A stretch of 64,000 nucleotides of DNA from Daphnia pulex. Taxonomy: Eukaryota > Arthropoda > Branchiopoda > Diplostraca > Daphniidae. Where the stretch lies: positions 10,554,001 through 10,618,000 of the forward strand of contig NC_060019.1 in NCBI RefSeq assembly GCF_021134715.1. Reading direction: 5' to 3'. Positions 53,901-64,000 of the stretch are shown here, piece after piece. Below the pieces are notes generated by a model. It was not told the origin of the DNA. It worked only from the letters and a program-made list of their open reading frames with translations, and made no database searches. A program made the translations under genes and the position numbers. The number at the start of each line of letters is the position of its first letter. Position 1 is the first letter of the stretch.

Positions 53901-56869
53901 GTCTACTTATTTTTCGTCCTTTTTTTTTTCTTGGGAAGGGGGGGGGGGGGGGCTTGCCCGAAATGTCGCAGCTGCCAATCGATCTTGAAGGCAACAAAAC
54001 ATTAACGGCGACCGTCAACTGTTAAGCATCGGCTGGACCAGTAACGCGTGGAAAATAATCAGGGGACGAAAAAAAAATAAAAAGAGAAAAGCCCGACCTT
54101 GTCCCCAATCTTGTGAGGGTTTTTTTTTTTTTATTTTTTCCGTTTTTTTTCCACACACTGAAATGAATTACGGATGGATTTGTCACAGTCATCTCTTTGT
54201 TAACGAATGAAACGACAGTAGTAGCCTCCATCTTCTTTCAGTGAGCGATTACAACATTCCTGCACGCAACAAGTCGCTAAAAAAAACCCAGCCTAAACAC
54301 AGGTGGGCAACCCCCCAAACCTTCGTTTGCTGAGTTCTGCTGTAGTGGCAAAGTCGATCCATCCATCGAGTCTTCACTTAACAAGTTGGTGGAGCTGAGT
54401 CAGCTGACAGCTGTAGAGGAAACAGGGGGGGGGGGGGAAGAAAGCGGGAAAGACAAGAAAAAGAGATGCCCTTTTTGAATGTTGTTTTATTTTAGAAGAA
54501 AGAAGAAGATCAGGGCGGATTAGACGGCCTGAAGAAGCTCGCGTCCTTGGCCCTAAAAGCCATTCAACGGTATGATGAATTTGGCTGTCATGCGTTAAAC
54601 TTGAATAGAATTACAAGTCGCTTGGCGGGGCGAAACGAGGCTGGCTGGCGTTCAAATTGAATTCAGACAACGAGTGGTGACGTGAATGAACCCAAGACAA
54701 AAGAGAATCCAAAATAGAAAAAAAAGGAAAACGAGCGAGAGGATGAACAAAGTGAAAATGTTCAACAAAGGCCGGTTATTATAACCCCGTGACACTCGGC
54801 GTGAAATGGGAATTTTCACCGTGAACCCACGAAAAAAGCAGAACAATCGCCCGGCACCCACCAAAAAACTCTTGATCTTTTCTATATACTCCGCCCATCC
54901 GTTACCAATTGGTAAGCGAGAGAGGATCTACTTTTTCTTTTTTAGGTGAAGGTTTTCTTCGTGCAATGCAATCAGATTCGAGAGAAGCGGGCGAATCGAA
55001 CGTGTTACCACACATTTTCTTTGATCGCTTTGCCGTTGTTGTCAATCTTGTTTTTTCCTGCCCTCTTTCTTTCTTTTATTCGTCAACCACGGGTCAAGGG
55101 AACGGAACTGGAGACATTTTTAAATTTCATTTCGATTGCCTTTTAAAGAAGCCATCCGTAATTCAAATGAAGGTACGTCTCTATCGACGGACCGGTCGGA
55201 TCCACCCCGTTTAAAGACTCAATGACGTGTAGAATGATTGGGCAATTAGTTCGGACTTTTCTTCCTTCTAAATGGTTTTCTTTTGTCGTTATTGCACTTT
55301 AAAATGCGCCCGATATGGACTGGCGACAAAGAGGATTGAGAGGTAGGAAAAATAAAACGAGTGCGTCACGACTTGAAATGGGTGGGTGAGAGCGGGCGCC
55401 AGCATTGCCCGTGGCATGACTCGGGGCATAGGCATTAGATCAACCGAAAAAAGATCCGCGTGCCAGTCGCGGTCGTCTTTTTCACGTAACCTTCATCCTG
55501 AATGTAAAACGACCGTCTCTCTTGGCGCTTGCCTTTTGTGATATCGTTGGTTCCAATCAAACGAGACTGCCATCGGTGCAAAAGGCCATTTCACTAAAAA
55601 AACAAAACGACCCCCACAAACAGCAGCCGTTCAGTTCCGCTGCGCGAAATAGCCACTTGGTCCCGTCACCGACGAGGTGCGGTATATGCAAATGACCATT
55701 ACAATTCCTTATCGAGATTGGCCCCCCCCCCCACCCACCCTTCTGACGACAAATACGGGATGGACAGATCAAAGCGAGGCCAAAGAACCATCAGTATACA
55801 TATGGGAAAGCCCTGCTGGTGTCGGAGAACTTCCCGATTGAGAAACCGGAATCGAAAATGCACCCTTCTTCGAGTTGGTTGTATATTTTTTTGTTTCGGC
55901 TGGATCACGCCCAAGTTTGCAATTCCGAATAAAAAAAGAAGCAATAATAACATTTGAATCGAATCAAGGGCACAAACCATGAAGCCAAAGCGTCAATGCC
56001 ATCTTTCTCTTTTTCCAAGAGGGCGAGGCGCTCCCGACTCGGACAGATGTTTTATATTGGAAACATTTCCGCCTTTTTCCCTCCCCTGTCTAACAAATGA
56101 CAGATGTACGAAAACGACGCTGCAAACAATGAGCCAACGACGTAACATTGTTCGAGAAGGCGCTGAATAAATTACCGATGACACTAGACAAGGCTAAAGA
56201 CTTGATTTACATTCTCAATGTTTAGTATTAAAAAAAAACGGCCAAATGTCGTAAAAATGGAAGAGTGTGACCGAAAACATAAGAATACGGTCCAAGAGAT
56301 ACGCACGCGTGTGTGTTTTTTTTTACTTCGTTTTCAAGGTGAGGATATCGGTCGAAATCAAGGGTAAAGGCTTCCGTGTTGGCGGCGCATACCAGGCGGA
56401 ACACAAAGTAAAAAAAAAACAATAAAGTCTAAGCGTAACAATTAAAGCCGACCTTGGCAATGGGTTTTACCGATCTGAGACTGTTCCTAATGGCCCATTT
56501 CAAATTCTACAGTCTATTTAACGCCGAATTTTTTGGGGGAATTTTGATTGGGGGCAAAGTGGTAAATAAAACATTAGTTGTTTTAAAAAAACGAAAAATA
56601 AATTAACGAAATTAGATTGCAACAAGTGAGAGAAGCTGAGACGAGAGAGTTAGAAAGTCGTTCAGGTGAGACGTATAACCCTGGAAATAGAAAAGCACAC
56701 GCCTTTTTTCAACATTTCGTCTACTTGTAAATGCTACCGTCGTGTTTAGCGAGAGGCTAAGGATTGGTTCGAATGCTCAAACAAGGATATCGCATTGATT
56801 CAACTGGTTTTTCTTTCTCTTTTTTATTCTAAAACTGTCTCTCTTTATGGTTCTCCGATTCTGTTGCAG
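50936..56869. other. Region between the NAA15 relic and the proline-rich gene; no gene confirmed
   Basis: About 5.9 kb with only short frames. A stretch at about 52240-52727 looks coding-like on the plus strand (95 codons open from 52440, with further readable but frame-broken sequence upstream), yet resembles nothing I know. A possible 5' untranslated exon of the proline-rich gene could end at AAAAAG then GTAAAC near 53296. Two long guanine runs (53938-53952 and 54425-54437) and a CA repeat near 53641-53656 are present. Confidence 0.4.
53938..53952. repeat. Poly(G) tract
   Basis: About fifteen consecutive G after a GGGAAGGG-like lead. A second run of about thirteen G lies at 54425-54437. 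Such runs are prone to sequencing and length error. Confidence 0.85.
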
Positions 56870-59134
56870 ATGTGGCAGCACCCAAGGTTAGCCTGGGTCT
56901 TGGTGGGGGCGGCCCTGCTGTGTTTCATCGCGACTGCAGGAGGAGTGGAAGGCACCGATCATAACAGACGTCAAGCCCCCAGATGGAGATGGCCGGATGA
57001 AGCTCCATCTCGGGTAGGCGCTGGTCGCTTGATACCCGTCGGACGGCCAGCCGCTGCCCAATTGCAATTGCAGCCCGTAGCCCCGCAACACTCGCAGTTG
57101 ACGGGCAAATTTACTCCGATCGAAAATCTACCCAGAACAAGACCGTTGGCAACCGAGAAACCCGAAGCAGCCATTGTGGCATCGCCACTTCCTCCCGTTC
57201 CAGCCAAGGAGCCGGTGGAAGTGGTTAAGATAACGAGCAATGCCGACATCGATCCACCAGCCAGCGCCAGCGTTAAAAATGCTTCAGCTGTTCCTTTGCT
57301 CAAGGATGCCGGCAAGCCGGGAAACCCGTACATCTTGCTGAACGATATTTTCCCACCGCAAAACAGCATCCGCACTAGAGAACAGGAAGAGGCTAATTTC
57401 AATTCACTGCACAACAAAGATCTGGGCGGACTTGACCCAAGCGAGGTCTACCTGGCCGACGACGATCTTTTCGTCGTCAGAGGATTCGATTTCAAGAAAC
57501 CCTATTCGGCCGATCCTCCTGGACCGCCAATCAGCGACTACCAGGCCCCGGCTCCTTTGCCACCTCCGCCGCCAGAGCCCGGCACCGTTTTCTATCCGAG
57601 CAACGAAACGGACGCCACTTTCAACTTTTTCAATCCCGATTTCAACAGCAAGGATCCGAGCGATTTGCCATTTTTCCCATTCGTTCCAGGCGGTTTGAAC
57701 GAGAACCACGGACAGCAACCGAATTTCCCAGATGATCCCAATTTCCTTCCTTTCCCTTTCTTGCCGCCGCCTCCTCCGCACTGGACAGAAGAAAAGGAGT
57801 TTGATGAAAACGATATTCGTGATCCGTTCCAGTCTGGTGGCCCAGTTGGTGGTAATTTCCCTTTCGCTCAAGGTGCACCTCCACCCGGACAAGGCTTCGC
57901 ACTATTTAACGGCACACAAGGGCCACCTCCGCCATCCGGATTGAACGGTTTCCCAGGTCTCGGTGGTCTTCCACCATTTCAAGGTGCTGGCAATCCTCAA
58001 GCTGGGCCACCACCAGGAGGCCTACAAAGACCACCTGGATTCCCTCCTGGAGGACCTGGAGGTTTCCCGCCCAGCAGCCAAGGAGGAGCTCCTCCACCAC
58101 CACCGACAAGTGGCCCGAATGCCAACGTCACGCTCGTAGATGAAGACGAAGACGTGCCATTCACGCCATTGTTCCCTGAACGGCCCGTCGAATTCTACTA
58201 TCCCACGCACAACACCACAGCCCAAGAGCCAGGGCCGTTCGGTCCGGGTATTTTCGTTCCACCGCCACTCCACTTTTTCGCCCCACGCAACAAATCTGAG
58301 AAAATCAATGTGGACATTTCCCCAAAACTCTTCCTTCCGCCTTTCAATCTTCCCAATTATTATCAAAAAGTGTCCGCGCCGGCTGCCCGTCCGCTCTCGC
58401 CACGACCACAGCAACACCCTCCAGGACACTTGCCGACGAGCCAACATGATGGATTCTTTGGTTTCAATCAACAAAAAGTGCCAGCTTACAAACCGATTCA
58501 ACCCAATCCCTACACCAATAATCCCACGAATGCCAACGAGCAAAGACCTTCCGTATTGCCGGCCAACGTCCAATACGCGCCAGTGAAAACTGTTCTTCTC
58601 GACACGAATTACAAAGAAGTCAGCAAACTACCGCAGCTGCCGCAGCATCAGCCGTTCGGGTACAGCTACCACCAGGGCCACCCGCCGTTCCACACGCCAC
58701 TCGATCCGTCGGCGTACGGCCCAGGAGCTCAAACTCCTACTTCTCAACCTGCCCAACCCAACTACAACATTCCCAGCCAACAACATCCTCTTTATTTGCC
58801 TACAAAAGGGACCACAGGGGTCAGCTTGGAAAGCGACATCGACGTCAACTATAGACCACAGAGGCCGGCCATCAACCCCGACAGTGAGCTCATCGATCCG
58901 GAACTACTCAACCCAAAACCCACGTACACGAATCCAAACCCGACGCAGAATTGGAACCCATACACGGCCGTGTATGGCCACCAAGTTCAACCCGCGAAAT
59001 ACGAATCACTGAGCCAACCGACGGCCCAGCAGCCGACGGTTGCGGCCAGCAGTAGGGAAAAGCCAGCGAATTTCGTCGCCGTCTATCGTATCGGCGGAGG
59101 TAGCTACTCGTACAATCTAGGCGGAGGAAGATGA
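56870..59134 (+). CDS. Secreted proline-rich protein of unknown function
   Basis: Single long coding exon. A strong acceptor (polypyrimidine then GTTGCAG) ends exactly before ATG at 56870, so I take that as the start (754 residues); an in-frame ATG at 56795 lies inside the acceptor tract and is likely intronic. The protein opens with MWQHPRLAWVLVGAALLCFI and a small-residue region, a good signal peptide. The remainder is hydrophilic and rich in Pro, Gly, Asn and Gln: a PPPPPP-containing acidic-aromatic region (NETDATFNFFNPDF, DLPFFPFVPGG), a collagen-like but irregular GPPPGG segment around the middle, and a Tyr/Pro/Gln-rich tail ending with YRIGGGSYSYNLGGGR. Several N-x-S/T sites (SNETD, NGTQG, NANVT, HNTTA) fit secretion. 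No chitin-binding or enzyme domain is visible. It may be an extracellular-matrix or cuticle-associated structural protein, which is inference. The opposite strand is open in places only because of composition. Confidence 0.85.
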   Translation: MWQHPRLAWVLVGAALLCFIATAGGVEGTDHNRRQAPRWRWPDEAPSRVGAGRLIPVGRPAAAQLQLQPVAPQHSQLTGKFTPIENLPRTRPLATEKPEAAIVASPLPPVPAKEPVEVVKITSNADIDPPASASVKNASAVPLLKDAGKPGNPYILLNDIFPPQNSIRTREQEEANFNSLHNKDLGGLDPSEVYLADDDLFVVRGFDFKKPYSADPPGPPISDYQAPAPLPPPPPEPGTVFYPSNETDATFNFFNPDFNSKDPSDLPFFPFVPGGLNENHGQQPNFPDDPNFLPFPFLPPPPPHWTEEKEFDENDIRDPFQSGGPVGGNFPFAQGAPPPGQGFALFNGTQGPPPPSGLNGFPGLGGLPPFQGAGNPQAGPPPGGLQRPPGFPPGGPGGFPPSSQGGAPPPPPTSGPNANVTLVDEDEDVPFTPLFPERPVEFYYPTHNTTAQEPGPFGPGIFVPPPLHFFAPRNKSEKINVDISPKLFLPPFNLPNYYQKVSAPAARPLSPRPQQHPPGHLPTSQHDGFFGFNQQKVPAYKPIQPNPYTNNPTNANEQRPSVLPANVQYAPVKTVLLDTNYKEVSKLPQLPQHQPFGYSYHQGHPPFHTPLDPSAYGPGAQTPTSQPAQPNYNIPSQQHPLYLPTKGTTGVSLESDIDVNYRPQRPAINPDSELIDPELLNPKPTYTNPNPTQNWNPYTAVYGHQVQPAKYESLSQPTAQQPTVAASSREKPANFVAVYRIGGGSYSYNLGGGR

Positions 59135-59302
59135 AAATCATCCACTCATTTTTTTTGAATTTGGCAATACATTTCAATCGAATTTTTCTCGTGTGTGTCT
59201 CATCTTTTATCATTTGCTTTTATGCCTTAAAATGTTTGCTCGCTCCACTGTTGTACAGTCATTCTTCGTGTATGCAATTTCGAACGAGAAACAATTAATC
59301 GA

Positions 59303-59308
59303 AATAAA
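59303..59308 (+). terminator. Poly(A) signal AATAAA of the proline-rich gene
   Basis: AATAAA about 170 nt after the stop codon at 59134. Confidence 0.65.
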
Positions 59309-60609
59309 GGGCGATCTGTTGGAACTGGTTTTGTCAAAACTCTATAATTTCCCTTTTTTACCGACAACATGCCTATTATGAAGACCAGTTTTCTGGACAA
59401 CAACAAAAAATACAGTCTGCTTTCTTCTTATGAAAGAGGGAAAGGACAGCGATGTCCCATTCTCCACACAAGAATTTTGCTTCGACATTTTTTCCCGGCC
59501 GTGACCCGAATGACTCGAGGGCACGCTAGACCTCCTGCCCCCCTCTGTTTGGCCGATCACGATACCTTAATATCTTTCGAGGAAATTGCAGGTGAAAGTG
59601 CAGGACACGGTACAGACCCTCCCTCGCCAGCCCATAGCTTTTCTGCTTTTCCCCGTAAGCAAGTTTTTCATCTTCATCGTTTTAACTCTCTCCGTCGGAA
59701 CAGTCAGACCAGGAAAAAATTCCGGACGATCATCAAAGTCAACACGCAAGTGGCGGAGAAAAAAAAAATGCAATCAAGCCGTAAGGTGAAAAAAAGGGAA
59801 AGGGATATCAAAGCTGCGTTTAATCAAACGACAACAATGAGGCTCGTGTTCTGTTAGCCGATTAGCAACGATCTCGAGAGTGGCTTCTTTTTTCTTTTTG
59901 CTATGCAAACCCAAATTGGAGAAAGTGGCTGTTTTCGCTCATTTAGGAAAAGGGCGTACATTTGTTCATCAGTTATTGTGTGTAGAGTCCAGAACATCTA
60001 GAGCGCAATTATTATGCAATTCAACCAGTTGAAATTGAAACGAGTAGGGAGGGCGGCTGACGGTAACTGTACAAATCCCTCATAATCCCTTTCTCTATTT
60101 CGCGTGTCTTGTAGAGGTTCGACAAGAACTTTCGAAAATGAAAAAACAAAACAAAAAAAAAGAATATGTTGTTGCTCTTGCCTCCGAATATTGCCAGTCA
60201 AACGCCACCTATCCCACCGTTCTACTTATTTAAAAAAAGCACTAAACTGTCTATAGGTTCGGTTGGTAATAAAGTACGTGCAACCAGGGCCGTTTTTGCC
60301 ACAAAAAATGACAACACCTGAAAGTGAACCTAGACATAATGAAAGAATCATGGTGGTCGGTTTCACTCTGTTTAACGTCATCCTACTGAGATCACCAACA
60401 CGCCAGAATCAAGTCTATCACGACAGATGGGCAATGACCGACAAGCCAATGTCTGCCGTACCGTGGACACTAAAACGCAGCGTGTGATCGGGTCTGCTTC
60501 GTAATCGAGTGAAAAGTCTCCACAGTTGGGGAGGTTGTAACCTCCCTTCTCTTTTTTAATATTCGTGCGCATTTTCGACTAAATAGAGTAAGGCCAAATG
60601 AAGTGTCTT
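59309..60609. other. Spacer right of the proline-rich gene; no gene seen
   Basis: Contains a 162-codon plus-strand open frame (59369-59857), basic and without recognisable motifs or splice context, which I regard as chance. Nothing else is supportable. Confidence 0.45.
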
Positions 60610-60992
60610 ACCCTATTTTAGCTCTTCTTTCGTGAGTTCGTCCAAGCTGCTCTACGGTCGTGCAAGTAGACTTAGATGGCGCACGAAATAGAAAGGTGTG
60701 CTCAGGACATCTTACAAGCCGCAACAGCCACAAGCCAACAGAGTTATTTTGCGCATACAATACGTATGAAAGCTAAAATGGTCTTCGATGAATTCGAAAA
60801 ATGCTACCAAGAACCGGACAAGTTATAATTTAATTACTTGGTGACATATTATGAAATTCGATGATTAGAAAGACTTACCTTTTTGTTTACATCATTTGCA
60901 TCTCCTAATTTGTAAAAGCTATAAGCATCCGCTGGAGCTGAAAACCAAGAAGCGTGTTGGAGCATGTATTCATGCGACAGTAGGCTGTTCAA
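60610..60992 (-). pseudogene. Decayed duplicate of NAA15 exons 9-10 (piece B)
   Basis: 60618-60806 matches NAA15 exon 10 (46115-46328): the blocks GATGGCGCA, AGAAAGG-GTG, AATACGTATGAAAG and TGGTCTTCGATGA are shared in order, with internal deletions that break the frame. After a short retained intron, 60880-60992 (minus) corresponds to exon 9. It still reads WFSAPADAYSFYKLGDAN against NAA15 [19 protein letters not shown] and keeps a GTAAGT donor. Orientation and exon order match piece A, so both pieces probably come from one duplicated copy, now separated by about 9.7 kb instead of the 326-bp intron between exons 10 and 11 of the intact gene. Confidence 0.75.
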
Positions 60993-62224
60993 AAAGATGA
61001 AGAAATCATTTTTATTACGTCAAGTATTATTATAATTCGACCAAACTCTGGAGCTCTAGAAAGAAAAGATTTAATTACCTATGCTGAAAATAGCGTCACA
61101 TACAAATTATTATCGGTGTAAACATGGATTTTCATGTTTAAAATCCGTTCTGAGAAGATAAATAAGATGTATAAAAAATTTGAAATGATTGCTTAAGATG
61201 AATTTCTCACCAGACAAAAACAAGGTTTCTCGTGCCAAACACTAAATACCCTAGTAACAGCGAAACCTTCAGAGTGCTTTCACCGAAAGATCATACTCTC
61301 CAAAAATTCATATCTCCTAAATACTGATACTGAGAATAATTTTTTTTATAACAGAAGCGTAATAATTATTGACAACTTTTTATTATTAAATTTACAGTTT
61401 ACCTCATAAATCGATGAATAACAGATAGGTGCCAATGCAAATTTCAAAGTTAATACGTCCCACATGCGAAGAGTGAGACAATCTTCCTTCTTCCCAAACG
61501 CATTAAGTCCTTAGTCACTCTGAAATTTAAAACACATTTGACAAACGAAGTTTTTTTTAATGTAAGTATTTGTAAAAATATTTGTAAAAATATTCTCTAG
61601 ACTGATCGACTCAATAAGATATCCGGAACGGAAATACTTTGAACTTAATTATAAAGATACACATACCTCAGTCCATAATCTTCATTTGTGGTTACCTTTA
61701 GAATGTGAAATGAGACATCATAAACATGGGAAACATTGTTTGATTTAATTACCATTATAGCAGTCTGCTTCAAATTGATGATATCTTGGAAAACACTCTA
61801 ATCATCAGGCTCAACAGTAAGTGGTAGAGTTTTTCAATGTAACTCAACACAGTTGTACAGGTGGTCATGTTTCATTGTTGAAGGCGGGTAACATAATGTT
61901 GCAGGGATATAGAGGCAAGTAAGCAAGTTTTCTAGAAGAGCTTTGACAAAAATAATTTCAGTTGATGTTAAATTTGCATGTTGCAGACATCACAAAATTC
62001 TAGGTTGTGCACATCCATCAAGATGCTAAGTATCAGCTAATAATTTGAAGTGATTTTCTTGTGACAATTTACATGACTTGATTTCTAAATTATTTGAGGT
62101 GTTCAGTTCTTCTCGAATTTTCTTCTTTGAATGTTTGTATTGCACGGTACTACTTTAAATATTGCTGCATAAATTATAGCTGTGATAAAGCTAAGTTTAC
62201 CTATTCTGAATTTATTTGCTGTAG
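60993..62224. other. AT-rich region right of NAA15 piece B; no gene supported
   Basis: About 1.2 kb with no credible open frame. A short plus-strand stretch near 61478-61508 (CTTCCTTCTTCCCAAACGCATTAAG) weakly resembles the NAA15 exon 3 region near 48145-48175 and could be a further trace of the duplicated copy. The match is too short to assert. Confidence 0.35.
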
Positions 62225-62381
62225 AGCCAAACGGAGGACTTATCGAGGCCCAACAAAAGGGAAAACGAACTTCAACTCAAGATACACCAGCAAAAATGCC
62301 CTGCAAAAATCCATTTTTTCAATTGTTTGATTTTTCCAGATTTGCAAAATTTGTGGAATACGATACCGACAGAGCAAAGTA
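62225..62381 (+). CDS. Possible terminal exon of an unidentified plus-strand gene
   Basis: After an acceptor-like TATTTGCTGTAG at about 62224, one frame stays open for about 50 codons (starting near EPNGGLIEAQQKGKR and containing NPFFQLFDFSRFAKFVEYDT) to a TAA at about 62379-62381. AATAAA follows at 62693-62698. The composition looks protein-like, unlike neighbouring chance frames. No upstream exon could be identified and I do not recognise the sequence, so it may equally be a relic. Confidence 0.3.
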
Positions 62382-62515
62382 ATGTGCCCTTTATATAGCA
62401 GTTTCTTTTACTACTCAAATCCATTTTGAAAAAGAACAACTCATCCATCATCAGTGAGAATTCGTAAGAAAAGAAAACCACATTTTGAATTATTATTCCG
62501 TCTGCTTAAACTATG

Positions 62516-62523
62516 TATCGATA
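62516..62523. promoter_or_regulatory. TATCGATA (DRE-type) palindrome
   Basis: Perfect TATCGATA, with an AGATGGCG element about 60 bp to the right. This is the same pairing of motif types as upstream of NAA15. It may mark an active or relic promoter, although no gene start next to it could be established. Confidence 0.3.
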
Positions 62524-62699
62524 CGTGAGTTTTCCCGATTGCGATTCTTCCAATCGAAGCCGTTCCATTTATTCTCCATAGATGGCGTATAGTGTTTTTA
62601 ATTTGGCAATTCCGAGAGTAGTGATTGCTGATTGGTTAATGTAACTTAAGGTAAGATGGTAACAAATGAAACGCGGAAGATTTGTTAAACATAATAAAC

Positions 62700-63573
62700 T
62701 TGTATTCATTGCCTTTCTTTCAATGCTAAATCCTATACATGCGTCCCCTTAGAATTGGATGCCATTATTTGGCACTTTCAGGAACGGGATTAGTTGATTT
62801 CGTGTACAGGATAGCAAATAGCACACCCGGGATAGGCAGATTCAAACATTCTGGATGGATCATTAATTCGCTTTCGGTCAAAACATTTGGTCTGATACGA
62901 TTGTGAACGCACGCGAGTAAAACAGCAATTTTAGTAGTACGTACTTGGTCCGCATTCGAAATGAAAACCATTGATCTATTGAAAATTCATGGTAGAGGTA
63001 ATACAAAAGGTTAGCATACTGTATGATACACAAAAATAAAATATAATAATTTCTAAATGTATTTGGACCACCACTGCAGATAGTAGTATAGGACTTCCAC
63101 GTAACTACCAACCAAATGGTGTTTGGACGCCGCCTATTTACAGTATCGTGCACGATGCTTTATCTCAGTCAGAACTAAGCCTATATATGCATGGCGAGAG
63201 ATAAAGTTAGATCACATGTTGGACAACGGGTAAATAGCGCAACCTGTTGTTTTTTTCTGTTTTGTAGTTACTTTTTTTTCGTAAGAAGTCAGCTTTCCAC
63301 TCCCGTAAAAAAGCAAATTCTTTTCGTACCAGCGTAAGTAAAAAGCTTAAACATCTTGTACAATAATTCTCATAGATAGCCTATACAAACAGTGTGTTAT
63401 AGTAAACAACTCGGATACATGTCACAGTTCACCTAGTAATTCCTGACAAAAATAAAAAAGGAAGAACCTCAAAAATTGATTAATCTGATGTGATGAGAGA
63501 CGCTCGAATACTTTTGGGAAGTCTGCAGTCTCGTTGGAAACTGCAAACGGCAACATGTGTGGCTAACAAACAC
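62700..63573. other. Spacer; no gene seen
   Basis: AT-rich sequence of about 870 bp with short chance frames only. Minus-strand frames around 62765-63153 lack splice support or recognisable motifs. Confidence 0.4.
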
Positions 63574-63999
63574 TTACAACTGGAGAACTCGCAGTAAGTA
63601 TTTCAAACAGAAAATCTTTTGTAGTTTCGCGTCGGTGGTGAGCGTGTTCAAGTCGGTGGGATACAACACGGCGGCTGCGCTGTTAAACAGCGGATATTTG
63701 CTGGTGGAAGCATCGCCATTTCGTCCTCCTCCTTTTAGTCCACCGAAAAAGGACTTTTCGAGTTTGACCCATTCGTCTTCAGGGTCCAAACCGGACAGAA
63801 TGAGAGGAATGGCGATTTCGTCGGTGACGCCATGTTGCAACATCAAATTACTCAACAGGTAAAACTTGAGCTGATCCTTTTTCGGGATGTAGTACATGGG
63901 CACTTTATCGTAAATCAACCGGAATTCTTTGCCCATGTTCTCCGAGAGTTGATAAAGGTATTCAGATGACACTTTGCAGAATTCTAAATTTGTGCCTTT
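63574..63999 (-). CDS. Unidentified open reading frame running off the right edge (partial)
   Basis: Open on the minus strand from the window edge to a stop at 63574 (about 140 codons). The frame remains open upstream of its first internal Met (KGTNLEFCKVSSEYLYQLSE), so the start is outside. The first two thirds look protein-like and helical: MGKEFRLIYDKVPMYYIPKK, then LLSNLMLQHGVTDEIAIPLI and LSGLDPEDEW. This layout loosely recalls the capsid-like helical region of a retroelement gag, but no zinc knuckle or other decisive motif is visible. The last 25 codons (after DLNTLTTDAKLQKI) look less convincing and the exon may end earlier. Function unknown. Confidence 0.4.
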   Translation of the reverse strand, partial: KGTNLEFCKVSSEYLYQLSENMGKEFRLIYDKVPMYYIPKKDQLKFYLLSNLMLQHGVTDEIAIPLILSGLDPEDEWVKLEKSFFGGLKGGGRNGDASTSKYPLFNSAAAVLYPTDLNTLTTDAKLQKIFCLKYLLRVLQL

Positions 64000-64000
64000 T

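Noticed and set aside
56760..56785. Box-B-like GGTTCGAATGC
   Set aside because: No box A at the right distance and no cloverleaf can be drawn.
56795..56869. Upstream in-frame ATG giving a 779-residue protein
   Set aside because: The 25 extra codons are a polypyrimidine tract ending in GTTGCAG directly before a better start with a signal peptide, so they are most likely intron.
57404..58573. Minus-strand and alternate plus-strand open frames across the proline-rich gene
   Set aside because: By-products of Pro/Gly-rich codon composition. The 754-residue frame has the signal peptide and splice-supported start.
59369..59857. 162-codon plus-strand frame after the proline-rich gene
   Set aside because: Basic, without motif, and lies downstream of the poly(A) signal; likely chance.
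61440..61530. Possible third NAA15 relic piece resembling exon 3
   Set aside because: Only about 25 bases align with gaps; too weak to annotate, although the position would suit a collinear copy.

Overview
The window looks like nuclear DNA of a small crustacean, most probably a water flea (Daphnia-like). Introns are mostly short (about 50-330 bp) with ordinary GT/AG ends. The genes are compact, animal-type housekeeping and developmental genes. The non-coding DNA is loaded with GA, CA/GT, AAG and CAG microsatellites and homopurine/homopyrimidine runs. The assignment rests on overall style and protein resemblance, not on a database search.

Layout. (1) 1-11995: no gene seen; this is best read as part of a very long intron of the next gene. 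(2) 11996-17000, minus strand: the first four coding exons (about 1170 residues, nine complete cadherin repeats and the start of a tenth) of a Fat-like giant cadherin, the kugelei/FAT1-3 type. The rest of the gene lies beyond the left edge. (3) 17001-39427: about 22 kb without a supportable gene, rich in microsatellites. It may hold the Fat-like promoter and untranslated exons. (4) 39558-42112, minus: an eight-exon gene for a low-complexity Ser/Pro/Asn-rich protein with C-terminal EB1-binding type SxIP motifs, possibly of the SLAIN/Sentin microtubule plus-end class. One exon has a reading-frame problem. (5) 42968-43825, plus: dCMP deaminase (4 exons), divergent from gene 4 and convergent with gene 6. 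(6) 44531-48490, minus: NAA15, the auxiliary TPR subunit of the NatA N-terminal acetyltransferase, complete in 15 exons (895 residues).

(7) From 48.5 kb to the right edge the region is patchier. Two good terminal exons of an unrecognised minus-strand gene lie at 49318-49632. A decayed partial copy of NAA15 follows, split into two pieces (about 49740-50935 and 60610-60992) in the same orientation and order. Between the pieces lies a roughly 9.7-kb block with an intact gene for a secreted proline-rich protein (56870-59134, plus). A possible terminal exon (62225-62381, plus) and an open reading frame running off the right edge (63574-63999, minus) end the window.

The genes do not form a pathway. 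dCMP deaminase feeds dUMP to thymidylate synthesis, NAA15 anchors NatA on the ribosome, the Fat-like cadherin acts in planar polarity and basal epithelial adhesion, and the SxIP protein would act on growing microtubules. I saw no rRNA, tRNA, CRISPR array or identifiable intact transposon. The most unusual structure is the split NAA15 relic with an intact gene between its two halves.
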